The notes under the pieces were generated by a model, which saw only the letters and a list, made by a program, of their open reading frames with translations, made no database searches and had not been told where the DNA came from. A DNA stretch of 64,000 nucleotides from Methanosarcina sp. MSH10X1 (GTDB lineage Archaea > Halobacteriota > Methanosarcinia > Methanosarcinales > Methanosarcinaceae): positions 1 to 64,000 of the forward strand of contig NZ_SCHL01000018.1 in the NCBI RefSeq assembly GCF_004099695.1, in the 5' to 3' direction. The position numbers and the translations under genes are program-made. Each line of letters opens with the position of its first letter. Position 1 is the first letter of the stretch. Positions 38,248-46,523 of this stretch are shown here, in pieces.

Positions 38248-38379
38248 TCAAATTTTACTCTTTTTTCTGTAAAAATAAATGAATACAAGTGCCGTCAAAA
38301 TAAAAAAAATTGAAACTACTATTTCTCCAGGTACCGCTTGAGTAGTCATTGTAGTAACCGGACTTGTAACAGTGTTCAT
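38248..38379 (-). CDS. Small single-helix membrane protein
   Basis: This minus-strand frame of 43 residues is below usual length cut-offs. It has a polar Thr/Val-rich N-terminus, a VPGE motif, one strongly hydrophobic helix (about residues 20-37) and the basic end YRKKSKI. The layout resembles the C-terminal sorting tails of archaeal surface proteins, so it is either a real small membrane protein or the tail of a lost gene. The ATG is preceded by a TATA-like AT-rich stretch but no ribosome site, so translation could be leaderless. Confidence 0.42.
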   Translation of the reverse strand: MNTVTSPVTTMTTQAVPGEIVVSIFFILTALVFIYFYRKKSKI

Positions 38380-38601
38380 ATATTTATAAACATAGGGTAC
38401 AGGTAAATATTTTTCTATAATATTTGCAATTTGAATGAATTTCTCAATCCGATTGTAGTTATGAAATCTAAAACGTTAAACTTAAGCAGACTACATGAAG
38501 TTCCAAAAAGATTTTGAAGTTCCAAAAAGATTTATGTTATTCGTGCAGTAATTTACAGATAGAGAAAAATACAGATCGGATTGAGAAGGGGTGAGCCTGG
38601 T

Positions 38602-39210
38602 ATGGAGTCAATGAAAAAAGGTGAAACTTTGAAAGCTCTGGTTATTATAGATATGACTAACGATTTTGTGTACGATACATATGATTATAAAGGGACGTTA
38701 TATGAGGGAAAACTTGTAGCCCCTATGGGAAAAGCTATAGTTGATAATATTGCCAGGCTGGTAATAAAAGCAGTAAATCGGGGAACAGTCAGCGTTTTCA
38801 GGCTTTCGAAAGATCACGTCAACGCCTTTATGAATCCCGAACTCGAGTTGAAAATTGCAGAACTGGGAATCAATGAAGTCTTCATAACAGGTCTGGTTGA
38901 GGAAGTCTGCATATACATTAATAGCATGGGTTTCCTTGAGAGAGGTTTTAAAACGAATATCGTAAAAGGGTGTACAGCACCTTTCGATGAAACAAAAGGG
39001 AGAGAGGCTTTCAGGGAACTTACGGAATGCGGCGCAAAAATGGTTGACGGGGTCCCGGAAGACATAAAAGTTATACTGCTTCTCGAAGACGAGCACGATG
39101 AGAACTCCGAAGAGATTAAATCAGGAGCCTGGCCGCCCCATAACATGAAAGGAACCCCTGGCGCCCTGACCGTCAAAACTATCCGGGACTCGCTTGAGAA
39201 AAGAATATAA
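38602..39210 (+). CDS. Isochorismatase-fold cysteine hydrolase with relocated metal-site cassette
   Basis: This 202-residue protein is related to nicotinamidases. It has the catalytic Asp17 (VIIDMTNDF), a Lys70 region (LSKDHVNAF) and the nucleophile Cys103 (TGLVEEVCIYIN). In the usual family order the metal-binding cassette DxH...WPPHxxxGTPGA lies between the Asp and the Lys. Here that middle stretch is missing and an equivalent cassette, EDEHDEN followed by WPPHNMKGTPGA (about 162-188), lies at the C-terminus. The catalytic set is therefore complete but reordered. The start is the ATG at 38602 with AAGGGG upstream. Substrate unknown; an amide hydrolase role is likely. Confidence 0.85.
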   Translation: MESMKKGETLKALVIIDMTNDFVYDTYDYKGTLYEGKLVAPMGKAIVDNIARLVIKAVNRGTVSVFRLSKDHVNAFMNPELELKIAELGINEVFITGLVEEVCIYINSMGFLERGFKTNIVKGCTAPFDETKGREAFRELTECGAKMVDGVPEDIKVILLLEDEHDENSEEIKSGAWPPHNMKGTPGALTVKTIRDSLEKRI

Positions 39211-39301
39211 GAGCAATCAGGCGTGTGCTGGCTTTTTCTCATTTCTCGCTATACTTCCTTCGTATCCTGATTCTCCTTTCTCCAGATCTCTTTTTTCAGG
39301 G

Positions 39302-41278
39302 TTATTTTTTTGCCAGGTTATACAACTCCCGAATCCTTGATTCAACGACATCCATTGCGTCCTCAAAGAGCTGTCTGTTGATTTCGATCCCGAAGTACTT
39401 GATAAGTTTTGCTTCGGGAGGCATTGTCGAACCTGCCGAGAGATAGGCTATGTAATTTTTGTTGAAAGTTTCCGGATCTTTTCCATACTGCTTGAAGAGA
39501 GCCAGGGTTATTGCCTTTGAAACCGAGTAATTGAAGGTATAGTAGTTGCTTGTCAGGTAAATATGATTGATGTAAGTCCATTCTGCGGAATCCTCAGGAT
39601 AATACTCAACTGAAGGGCTCCTGTATTCTTTAGACAGGCTCGTCCAGATAGCGTTAAGTTCCACCCCGGTTACCGTTTCTTTTTCTGCACAGAGCCTGTG
39701 CGCTCTATATTCGAATTCCGTGATTAAGGGCTGCCTGGTAAAAAAGTTCTGGTAATCATCTATCTGCTGGGAGAGTACGGCAATTGCGGTATCCTTATCC
39801 GAACTTTCGACAACATGGTCAACAAGGAGCTCTTCGTTGAAAGTTGAAGGAATCTCCATCTCGTAAATCGTACCCGAGCAGTAAAGGTAATCCACGGAAT
39901 TGCCCATGAGGTAGAAATTAACGGCATGCCCAAGTTCATGCGTCAGGGTTTTCTGGTCCCTGATGAGGCCGTCATAGTTCATAAAGATAAGAGGAGGAGC
40001 TTTCAGGGCGCAGGAGTCGGTACAGTATCCTCCTGGCTGTTTTCCGTGTTCAGGGTCGGGATATACATCTATGAAGCTCCCGGTTACCATTTTAAAAAAG
40101 ATCTCTTTAAAATTGGGATCCATTCCGGAATAGGATTTCTCAATCTCTCTCACAGCGTCTATGTAAGCATATTTTTTCCCGGGTTCGTTTGTCAGTTGCA
40201 GCATAAGGTCGTATGGTTTGAGCGCCTCAAGTCCGAGCCTGTTCCTCCTGAATTCGTTATAGTCCTCAAATATTCCTTTTCTCTGCTTGAAAACGGCGTT
40301 CATGTCATCAATCTGAGCACGGGTAAGATAGAGATTATACAGGGTATAGTCATAGAAATCTGCGTATTTAAGCTCCCCTGCAACAAGATCGTCAATCCGG
40401 GCTTTTTTGCAGTAGAGAGACGCCATAGATTCGGACTCTTTTATCAGGTGGTAGAACCTCTTATCATAACACCTTTTCCTGTTTTCCCGGCTCGGATCTG
40501 TGGAAAGCAGAGTGTTGTAGGACTGGGAATTGACGGAAAATTTCTCTCCGTTCTCAAGCGTTATCTCGCCTGCTCTCGTGACTTTATTCGTAATTTGAGA
40601 AAGCGCTTCAGTCTCAAGTTTCATGCGCTGGTTTTCAAGCTCTGCAAGATACATAGCCTGGGTCTCATTCACCGGCCTGTGCTCTGAAAACCTAATATAA
40701 CTGGCTGCAAGATAAGCCCTGTAAGCCTCAAGCCCGGGTTCTTCAGAGAAGAGCCTGTCCCATTCCTCTTCCCCGAGCGAAGTCAATTTTACGGTTGCAA
40801 AGGCTCTGGCTTTTTTATATTCGGTAAACAGATCCTGGACACTTCCTACAAGGGAAATAAAAAACGGTTCATTTACATTTTTACTCAGCTGAGTGTGTGC
40901 ATAGGTATATAGAACCTCCAGCGATTTCGAATACTCCTTTTCACTTTCCAGAAAACCGAGCAAATCATGTCCGGAGAGCTTTTCAAACTTAGGACGGAAA
41001 GTTTCGTTTATCTCCTGCGATTTCTTATTTAATTTCTCAAGTTCTTCCGAAGCATCTTCCCTGCTGCTGAAAAGATACGTATCATTCCATTCCGTAGTAA
41101 CCTTATCGGCACTGACCTCTCCGGATCCGGATTCCTTATTTGTGACTTCATAGGACTTCTCTGCGTTCTCGGAAGCCTTTTCTTCCGGAAAAACTGCAAA
41201 AGACAGCAATGCCCCTAGAGCCAGGGACCCTTTTAACATCCCTGAAGCTATAAACTCTTTAACCGATTTTGATTTCAT
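39302..41278 (-). CDS. Secreted oligoendopeptidase F-like metallopeptidase (M3)
   Basis: The 658-residue protein has a hydrophobic N-terminal segment (about 10-30) and a Glu/Ser-rich linker. A PepF-like M3 domain follows, with the zinc motif HELGH (His447, Glu448, His451) and a downstream Glu in the ELLVDH region. M3 oligoendopeptidases cut short peptides. Most are cytoplasmic, so the predicted signal or membrane anchor here points to peptide degradation outside the cell. It is convergent with the isochorismatase-fold gene, with a 90-bp gap. The start at 41278 gives the signal segment. Confidence 0.92.
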   Translation of the reverse strand: MKSKSVKEFIASGMLKGSLALGALLSFAVFPEEKASENAEKSYEVTNKESGSGEVSADKVTTEWNDTYLFSSREDASEELEKLNKKSQEINETFRPKFEKLSGHDLLGFLESEKEYSKSLEVLYTYAHTQLSKNVNEPFFISLVGSVQDLFTEYKKARAFATVKLTSLGEEEWDRLFSEEPGLEAYRAYLAASYIRFSEHRPVNETQAMYLAELENQRMKLETEALSQITNKVTRAGEITLENGEKFSVNSQSYNTLLSTDPSRENRKRCYDKRFYHLIKESESMASLYCKKARIDDLVAGELKYADFYDYTLYNLYLTRAQIDDMNAVFKQRKGIFEDYNEFRRNRLGLEALKPYDLMLQLTNEPGKKYAYIDAVREIEKSYSGMDPNFKEIFFKMVTGSFIDVYPDPEHGKQPGGYCTDSCALKAPPLIFMNYDGLIRDQKTLTHELGHAVNFYLMGNSVDYLYCSGTIYEMEIPSTFNEELLVDHVVESSDKDTAIAVLSQQIDDYQNFFTRQPLITEFEYRAHRLCAEKETVTGVELNAIWTSLSKEYRSPSVEYYPEDSAEWTYINHIYLTSNYYTFNYSVSKAITLALFKQYGKDPETFNKNYIAYLSAGSTMPPEAKLIKYFGIEINRQLFEDAMDVVESRIRELYNLAKK

Positions 41279-41472
41279 AAGACCGCTACCTTTGTGTGAT
41301 AAAATATCAGTTTATTATACCCGTTTGTTAGCACTGACTTCATCTTATGCAAAAATCCATTTTATTTTATACAAAACTACTATTACATCGCAGATAGTAA
41401 TAGCTTGCCTCAGATTAGTCGCAGTCTTTTTTATTTAGGAAAGAGGCTTCATTGATGGCAACAATTGGGCTT

Positions 41473-41553
41473 CTTAATCAATTGTTCTTAATCAATTGTT
41501 CTTAATCAATTGTTCTTAATCAATTGTTCTTAATCAATTGTTCTTAATCAATT
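41473..41553. repeat. 14-bp tandem repeat, six copies
   Basis: Five perfect units of cttaatcaattgtt and a sixth partial one follow head to tail. Each contains the palindrome caattg. The array lies 60 bp beyond the stop of the minus-strand MscS gene. The rest of the 41279-41611 gap shows only AT-rich sequence upstream of the peptidase. Confidence 0.95.
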
Positions 41554-41611
41554 GAGGGGTTTGTGGCGTTTAACGTGATGAAGACATTGAGGAGCAGGCT
41601 AACAGGTTTAC

Positions 41612-42520
41612 TCAGGCTAAAACCCTCTCCTCATAATTTAATACGCTCTCGATTTCTTTTCCCGGTATCAGTTCTTCAGGAATCTTTTTTACATCGCTCT
41701 GAATGCGGATTATGCGCTGAGGTAAAGGAATCTCTATACCATATTCTTCCAGGGTCTTTTTTATATTCCACAGGATTCTGGTTTTTATCCCGAACCACTC
41801 ATTAACAGGCGCCCAGATCCTGACAGTAAGATTTACCGAACTGTCCCCGAGATCATTTACGAAAACCGAGGGCGCGGGATTCAGGAGAGCAAAGGGTTCT
41901 TTGTCGATAAGGTCTTTGATAAGAAAGATTGCAGCATCTGCATCGTCACTGTAACGGATCCTGATTGTATACTCAAACCGTCGGACAGGGTGCCCGACAA
42001 TATTTGTGATATTTGTTGTAAAGACCTGCTGGTTGGGCAGGCGGACAAGGAGCCCGTCATAGGTCCTTATGAGAGTCGAGATTATGCGAATATCGGTCAC
42101 ATAGCCTGAGATTCCGCTGATCTCCACCTGGTCCCCGATTTTTATTGGCCTTTCCACCATCAGGAAAAAACCCGAAACCAGATTTCCCACAATGTTCTGG
42201 CTTGCAAAACCGAGGATGATACCTGTGACTCCTCCCGCCACCAGAAGTGCTGAGGGATTAAGCCCGATGAGAGGAAGGATCGAAATAGAAACGATAATAA
42301 GTATGCCGTAATAGAGGATTTTGAGAAGGGTCTCACCCACATCTTTGCTGACTTTATCCTTCAGGGACCTTCGAAGATAAATTGTGAGAATTTTGGTAAG
42401 AAAGATGGAGAGAAACAAAATAAGCACAAATTTCAGCAGGTCTCCCAGGGTTACAGGCGCCTTGGAGGTATTGTACAGGACAATATCGAGAAGGTTAATA
42501 TCCAGTATCAAAAGCCCCAC
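41612..42520 (-). CDS. MscS-type mechanosensitive channel
   Basis: The 302-residue protein has three N-terminal membrane helices (about 22-42, 62-85 and 88-112). The third is the pore-type helix ending in GITGIILGFASQNIVGNLVSGFF, followed by an MscS beta domain (VGDQVEISGISGYV) and a cytoplasmic alpha-beta domain. It should open under membrane tension and release solutes. Its GTG start overlaps the end of the DUF432 gene by 13 bases, so the two are coupled; GGAG inside that gene is the likely ribosome site. Confidence 0.93.
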   Translation of the reverse strand: MGLLILDINLLDIVLYNTSKAPVTLGDLLKFVLILFLSIFLTKILTIYLRRSLKDKVSKDVGETLLKILYYGILIIVSISILPLIGLNPSALLVAGGVTGIILGFASQNIVGNLVSGFFLMVERPIKIGDQVEISGISGYVTDIRIISTLIRTYDGLLVRLPNQQVFTTNITNIVGHPVRRFEYTIRIRYSDDADAAIFLIKDLIDKEPFALLNPAPSVFVNDLGDSSVNLTVRIWAPVNEWFGIKTRILWNIKKTLEEYGIEIPLPQRIIRIQSDVKKIPEELIPGKEIESVLNYEERVLA

Positions 42521-43257
42521 TCCATGTAAAATTTAAGGGGTACGAAACCAAGCTTCTGAAGGCTGTAAACCCCGAAAGCTTCTTTCCTGGTTTTAAAGTC
42601 TTTCAAGGGGCTGCTTTTTAGCTCCCCGCTAATATGCTGTAGCTCAAAACCTGTTTCAGCCGTATTCCTGTTAAGAATGTCCATACGTGCCCGCATGAAA
42701 GCATCACCATCCCCTCCATAGTAAAGTTTCATACCATATGCACTGAAGACTGCCTTTGAAATCGACGCCCAATCCGAGGAAGTATTCCGAAGGGTCAGTT
42801 CAAGAATTCCCTCCTCCAGAGGATTGGGAGAAGGAGAAATTGAATATACCTTGCTTTTCCAGTGCTTACAGAGAACTCCGTTTGAAACCTCCCCGTAAAG
42901 GGTGAATTTCTGCCTTGCCAGGCTCATCACATCCAGAAGCTGGATATTTTTCTCTCCTTTATCGGAGATGAAAACGCCTATCTCTATCGGAAAAGTCAGG
43001 AAAATTCTTCTTTTTGCACTTCCGGCAAGAAGCAGAGTATTCTCAAACTCTATCAGCAGATTTGGGGTAATTTCTTTAGGCGTGTTTAAGGGTTCTACCG
43101 GATTTATTATCAGGCGCTTTCCATCCCCAAGGATAATCTTCTCTACTTTATCGGTTCCAAGCGTCCTTCTGTACATCCAGTGCTGTCCGTTGTTTTCCAC
43201 AGAGATGGAAATTCCTTCCTTCTCAACTGAAAACGGGGGGTTATAATAACCGTACAT
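42508..43257 (-). CDS. DUF432 protein
   Basis: This 249-residue soluble protein is predicted to be mainly beta-strand. It matches DUF432 (PF04254), an archaeal family of unknown function, with a YNPPF-type N-terminus and EIGVFI and LEEGILELTL segments. There is no signal peptide, so it is cytoplasmic. It is the first gene of a two-gene unit with the MscS channel, overlapping it by 13 bases. That suggests a role in assembling, sensing for or regulating the channel, which is inference from gene order only. No ribosome site is obvious before the ATG; it may be leaderless. Confidence 0.88.
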   Translation of the reverse strand: MYGYYNPPFSVEKEGISISVENNGQHWMYRRTLGTDKVEKIILGDGKRLIINPVEPLNTPKEITPNLLIEFENTLLLAGSAKRRIFLTFPIEIGVFISDKGEKNIQLLDVMSLARQKFTLYGEVSNGVLCKHWKSKVYSISPSPNPLEEGILELTLRNTSSDWASISKAVFSAYGMKLYYGGDGDAFMRARMDILNRNTAETGFELQHISGELKSSPLKDFKTRKEAFGVYSLQKLGFVPLKFYMEWGF

Positions 43258-43418
43258 AATAATCCGAAATTAGCATTTTTAATAATTGCCTGAATCTCTT
43301 AATATAGACATGCAACATTATAAAAATTTTCATGTTTAAAAACTTTTCCCGGGTCGAGAGGAAAAAATAGGCTGACAGGGGAGGGGACAAAAGAGAAATC
43401 TGCCGCGAAAAAAGAAGG

Positions 43419-44483
43419 TCAGACCCACCTTCTTTTCTTAAAATATAGAAACATGCTGACTCCGAGAAGGGTCATTCCAAGCATTACTGCCGGATAGCCC
43501 CAGCGCCATTCGAGTTCAGGCATATATTTGAAATTCATTCCATAAACACCTGCTACGAAAGTTAGGGGGATGAAAATCGTTGCTATGACTGTCAGTACCT
43601 TCATAACGTCATTCATCCTGTAGCTTACACTGGAGAGATAGATATCAACCATTGAAGACAGAATATCCCGGAAATCTTCGACTGAATCAATTACCTGGAT
43701 AGTATGGTCATAAATATCTCTGAGGTAAATGCGGGTGGTTTCTTTGATAAGGTCGGACTCGACCCTCTGCAAACCGCTTATCAGCTCCCGAAGAGGCCAG
43801 ACGGATTTCCGGAGGGTAATCATATCCCTTTTATATTTCTGGATGGTTTTGAGAGTTTCAGGCTTTGGCTGTATTACCAGTCCCTCTTCAAGATATTCGA
43901 TCTCGTCCCCGAAGTGCTCAAGAATCAAAAAGTAGTTGTCGACCACAGAGTCAATGAGGCTGTAGGCGAGATAGTCGACTCCATTTTTCCGCAGGCGGGA
44001 AGCCGGATTTCCAAACCTTTCCCGCACAGGGTCAAAAACATCCCCCTGCCGTTCCTGAAAAGAGAGGATATAGTTGGGGCCGATAATGATGCTTATCTGA
44101 TCTACGATAATTTCTTCCCTATCCGTGTCAAGAAGCATCATTTTTAAAACCGTATAAATATAAGATTCGTAATCTTCAGTTTTGGGCCGCTGCCCTGTAT
44201 TGAGCACGTCTTCAAGGGTAAGGGGATGGATATTGAAGTATGTTCCGAGTTTTTCTATAATATCTACCCTGTCCAGCCCATCCACATTTATCCATAAATT
44301 GAGTTCGGGATGTCCCTTCAACTCAATACATTCCTCAATAGTCTCCAGCTCTCTTTCTATAAGCCTCTCACTGTTATATGCAAGGAGCCGGATTACTACC
44401 CTTTCGACTTTCTTTTCCCCTACATGGATAAGCGTTCCAGGTGCAAGCCCGGTTTTTGAGCCTCTTCTTCCAAAAGTCCCCAT
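43419..44483 (-). CDS. corA: CorA-type magnesium/cobalt transporter
   Basis: The 354-residue protein has a large cytoplasmic N-terminal domain and two C-terminal helices. The first ends in the CorA signature YGMNF (about residue 319) and the second ends in FKKRRW. The fold forms a pentameric channel for Mg2+ or Co2+. It lies in the same orientation as the DUF432-MscS pair but 160 bp upstream of it, with its own probable promoter. The length and motifs are complete. Confidence 0.95.
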   Translation of the reverse strand: MGTFGRRGSKTGLAPGTLIHVGEKKVERVVIRLLAYNSERLIERELETIEECIELKGHPELNLWINVDGLDRVDIIEKLGTYFNIHPLTLEDVLNTGQRPKTEDYESYIYTVLKMMLLDTDREEIIVDQISIIIGPNYILSFQERQGDVFDPVRERFGNPASRLRKNGVDYLAYSLIDSVVDNYFLILEHFGDEIEYLEEGLVIQPKPETLKTIQKYKRDMITLRKSVWPLRELISGLQRVESDLIKETTRIYLRDIYDHTIQVIDSVEDFRDILSSMVDIYLSSVSYRMNDVMKVLTVIATIFIPLTFVAGVYGMNFKYMPELEWRWGYPAVMLGMTLLGVSMFLYFKKRRWV

Positions 44484-44783
44484 GCTTATATCTCTGCCTC
44501 ACTTTCTAATAAAAATGGACTACTCAGTAATTAAAGTTTCATTGATTTAAGCCTGTGTACGGCTTTTAGCCTGAATATCTTTGCTGATTTTATCAAATAG
44601 ATGGGATTGTTCTCAATGCCACCGGATTCTCAACTTGAAATAAGCTTTTTATATGCCTGTAGATAAATATATGTATTATATATTTAATAGAATAAGGTAT
44701 TAAATATATAATTGATTTCTTCCAAAAATTGGGGAATTTGGAAAGATAGTCAGCTTCAGAACTAAAATATAGGGGTAATTAAT

Positions 44784-45704
44784 ATGGTTGAAACAGAGGT
44801 TATAGATAGTTTATACGATATGCTCGATCAGTTCATAGCATTTATTCCGACATTAGTAGCTATAATTCTTCTAATTATCATAGGAACAATACTGGGAAAA
44901 TTCCTTGGCAAGATCGGTGCGAAGATACTGGATAGAATAGGACTTGACGACCTGATTGACAGGACCGTAATTGGGGGAATGTTAAGACGGGCGCAGGTGA
45001 GTACGATAGGCTTTTTTGAAGCACTCATCCGCTGGTTCATTTACATTATCTTCGCTGTAATCATTCTGGATCTCCTGGATATTCAGGTTGTGAATGAATT
45101 TGTCAATCTTGTAATATACTACATCCCGCTTGTGATCTCGGCAATTATTGTCCTGCTCATAGGTTTGCTGATCGTGGATTTCATCAGCGATTTACTGCAG
45201 AGATTGCTCATGTCCGCTGGAGTGGACGAGAAATTTGAACAGACTCCTATTGGAGCCTCGCTGAGATCCGGAGGGCTGACAGTATCAGCTGTCATAGCTG
45301 GAGTAGTCAGGATATTCGGGTACCTGATCTTCCTCACGGCTGCATCTGATATCCTGCAGTTGACCATGATTACCAATCTGTTGATAGATATTACTCAGTA
45401 CCTGCCACGTGTCCTTGTAGCTATCCTTATCCTGGTGATAGGAATTCTTGCGATTGACGTAGTGATGGATTACCTGAGCGGAACTGTAAGGGGCATGAAG
45501 ATAGAGGGAGCAGATATAATTATCCCACTCCTCAGAGGCTTCCTGCTTCTTATTGTGATTCTGGTTGCCCTGGATACCATGCTAATTGACACTACCATCG
45601 TCTATATATTCTTCAGGCCGCTGGCATGGGGAGTTGCAATCGTGGTCGCATTCAAATATGGGGTTAAAGACGCACTTATTGCCTACGCCAAAGAAAGGAA
45701 GTAA
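44784..45704 (+). CDS. TM-helix repeat membrane protein (mechanosensitive-channel related)
   Basis: The 306-residue protein has about eight hydrophobic helices built as repeats of the conserved TM-helix unit (PF05552): a helix, then LGKIGAKILDRIGLDDLIDRT, and later LISDLLQRLLMSAGVDE-like segments. Such proteins resemble the membrane part of MscS-like channels without the beta domain, and are annotated as putative ion channels. The start has GGGG upstream. It is divergent from CorA. The 300-bp gap 44484-44783 is AT-rich, with TATA-like stretches near 44660-44720. Confidence 0.88.
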   Translation: MVETEVIDSLYDMLDQFIAFIPTLVAIILLIIIGTILGKFLGKIGAKILDRIGLDDLIDRTVIGGMLRRAQVSTIGFFEALIRWFIYIIFAVIILDLLDIQVVNEFVNLVIYYIPLVISAIIVLLIGLLIVDFISDLLQRLLMSAGVDEKFEQTPIGASLRSGGLTVSAVIAGVVRIFGYLIFLTAASDILQLTMITNLLIDITQYLPRVLVAILILVIGILAIDVVMDYLSGTVRGMKIEGADIIIPLLRGFLLLIVILVALDTMLIDTTIVYIFFRPLAWGVAIVVAFKYGVKDALIAYAKERK

Positions 45705-45766
45705 CCCTTCCTTTCATTAATTTTTGAATTTTTATTCATCCTTACTGATTGGATCAATACGAATCA

Positions 45767-45906
45767 AATCAATAAAGATCAGTCAATAAAGATCAATCAA
45801 TAAAGATCAGTCAATAAAGATCAATCAATAAAGATCAATCAATAAAGATCAGTCAATAAAGATCAATCAATAAAGATCAGTCAATAAAGATCAATCAATA
45901 AAGATC
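45767..45906. repeat. 14-bp tandem repeat, ten copies
   Basis: Ten units alternate irregularly between aatcaataaagatc and agtcaataaagatc. Some variants differ only at the second base. It starts 62 bp after the stop of the TM-helix gene. No spacers occur, so it is not a CRISPR array. Confidence 0.95.
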
Positions 45907-46523
45907 AAATCAATACGGATCAGACCAGCCGTGATTGATCGAAGCTGTTCTTGTCTGACCATTCATGCCGGGGATAAAACCATAGATCTGGCTTTAAAAG
46001 GCAAAAGTAATAATATATAAAGTATGTAATTTATTTTGGATCGTCGACTTTTTTCGAACATTAGCAGACAATTTTTTACATACTAATAAAAAATAATAAT
46101 AATTTTATATTTAAGATCCGCTTTTTCGCAGATAAAATTTTTAGTTATTTACTGACTGACTCCTGCCTGCAAATAAGCGGACAGGAAAGAATAATGCATT
46201 TAAGTCCTGAAATACGAACAAAAGAGTTCTTTTTGCAGGCAATATCGAATAAAGAAATTGAAACTACAAGCAGAGTCTGGAAGACTCTTTAAATTTTAAG
46301 GGTTTGAATAAATTTCACAGAATACACATTATTCATTATAAAATAATATTAATAAGAAGATACAAATACTCTTTGTATGATATATAAAGTTGGAAATCAT
46401 ACATATTCACACAAAATAAATCTTTAGGCAGATTAAAACGGGGTATAGCTCTAACATAAGGGAACATAAGGGATTGCTGTCTGCTGAAGGGATTAAGCGG
46501 GGGAATTCAGGATTAGATCACGA
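45907..46523. other. Upstream region of the fasciclin surface-protein gene
   Basis: About 600 bp without a gene. It is AT-rich, with TATA-like stretches near 46080-46120 and 46330-46350, and a long leader is possible. GGGGG at 46498-46503 and AGGA at 46509-46512 precede the proposed TTG start. Confidence 0.45.

Noticed and set aside
39926-40687. 253-residue plus-strand open frame
   Set aside because: Antisense to the oligoendopeptidase gene; no recognisable motif.
45767-45906. Possible CRISPR array
   Set aside because: Repeats are contiguous 14-bp units without spacers and no cas gene is present.
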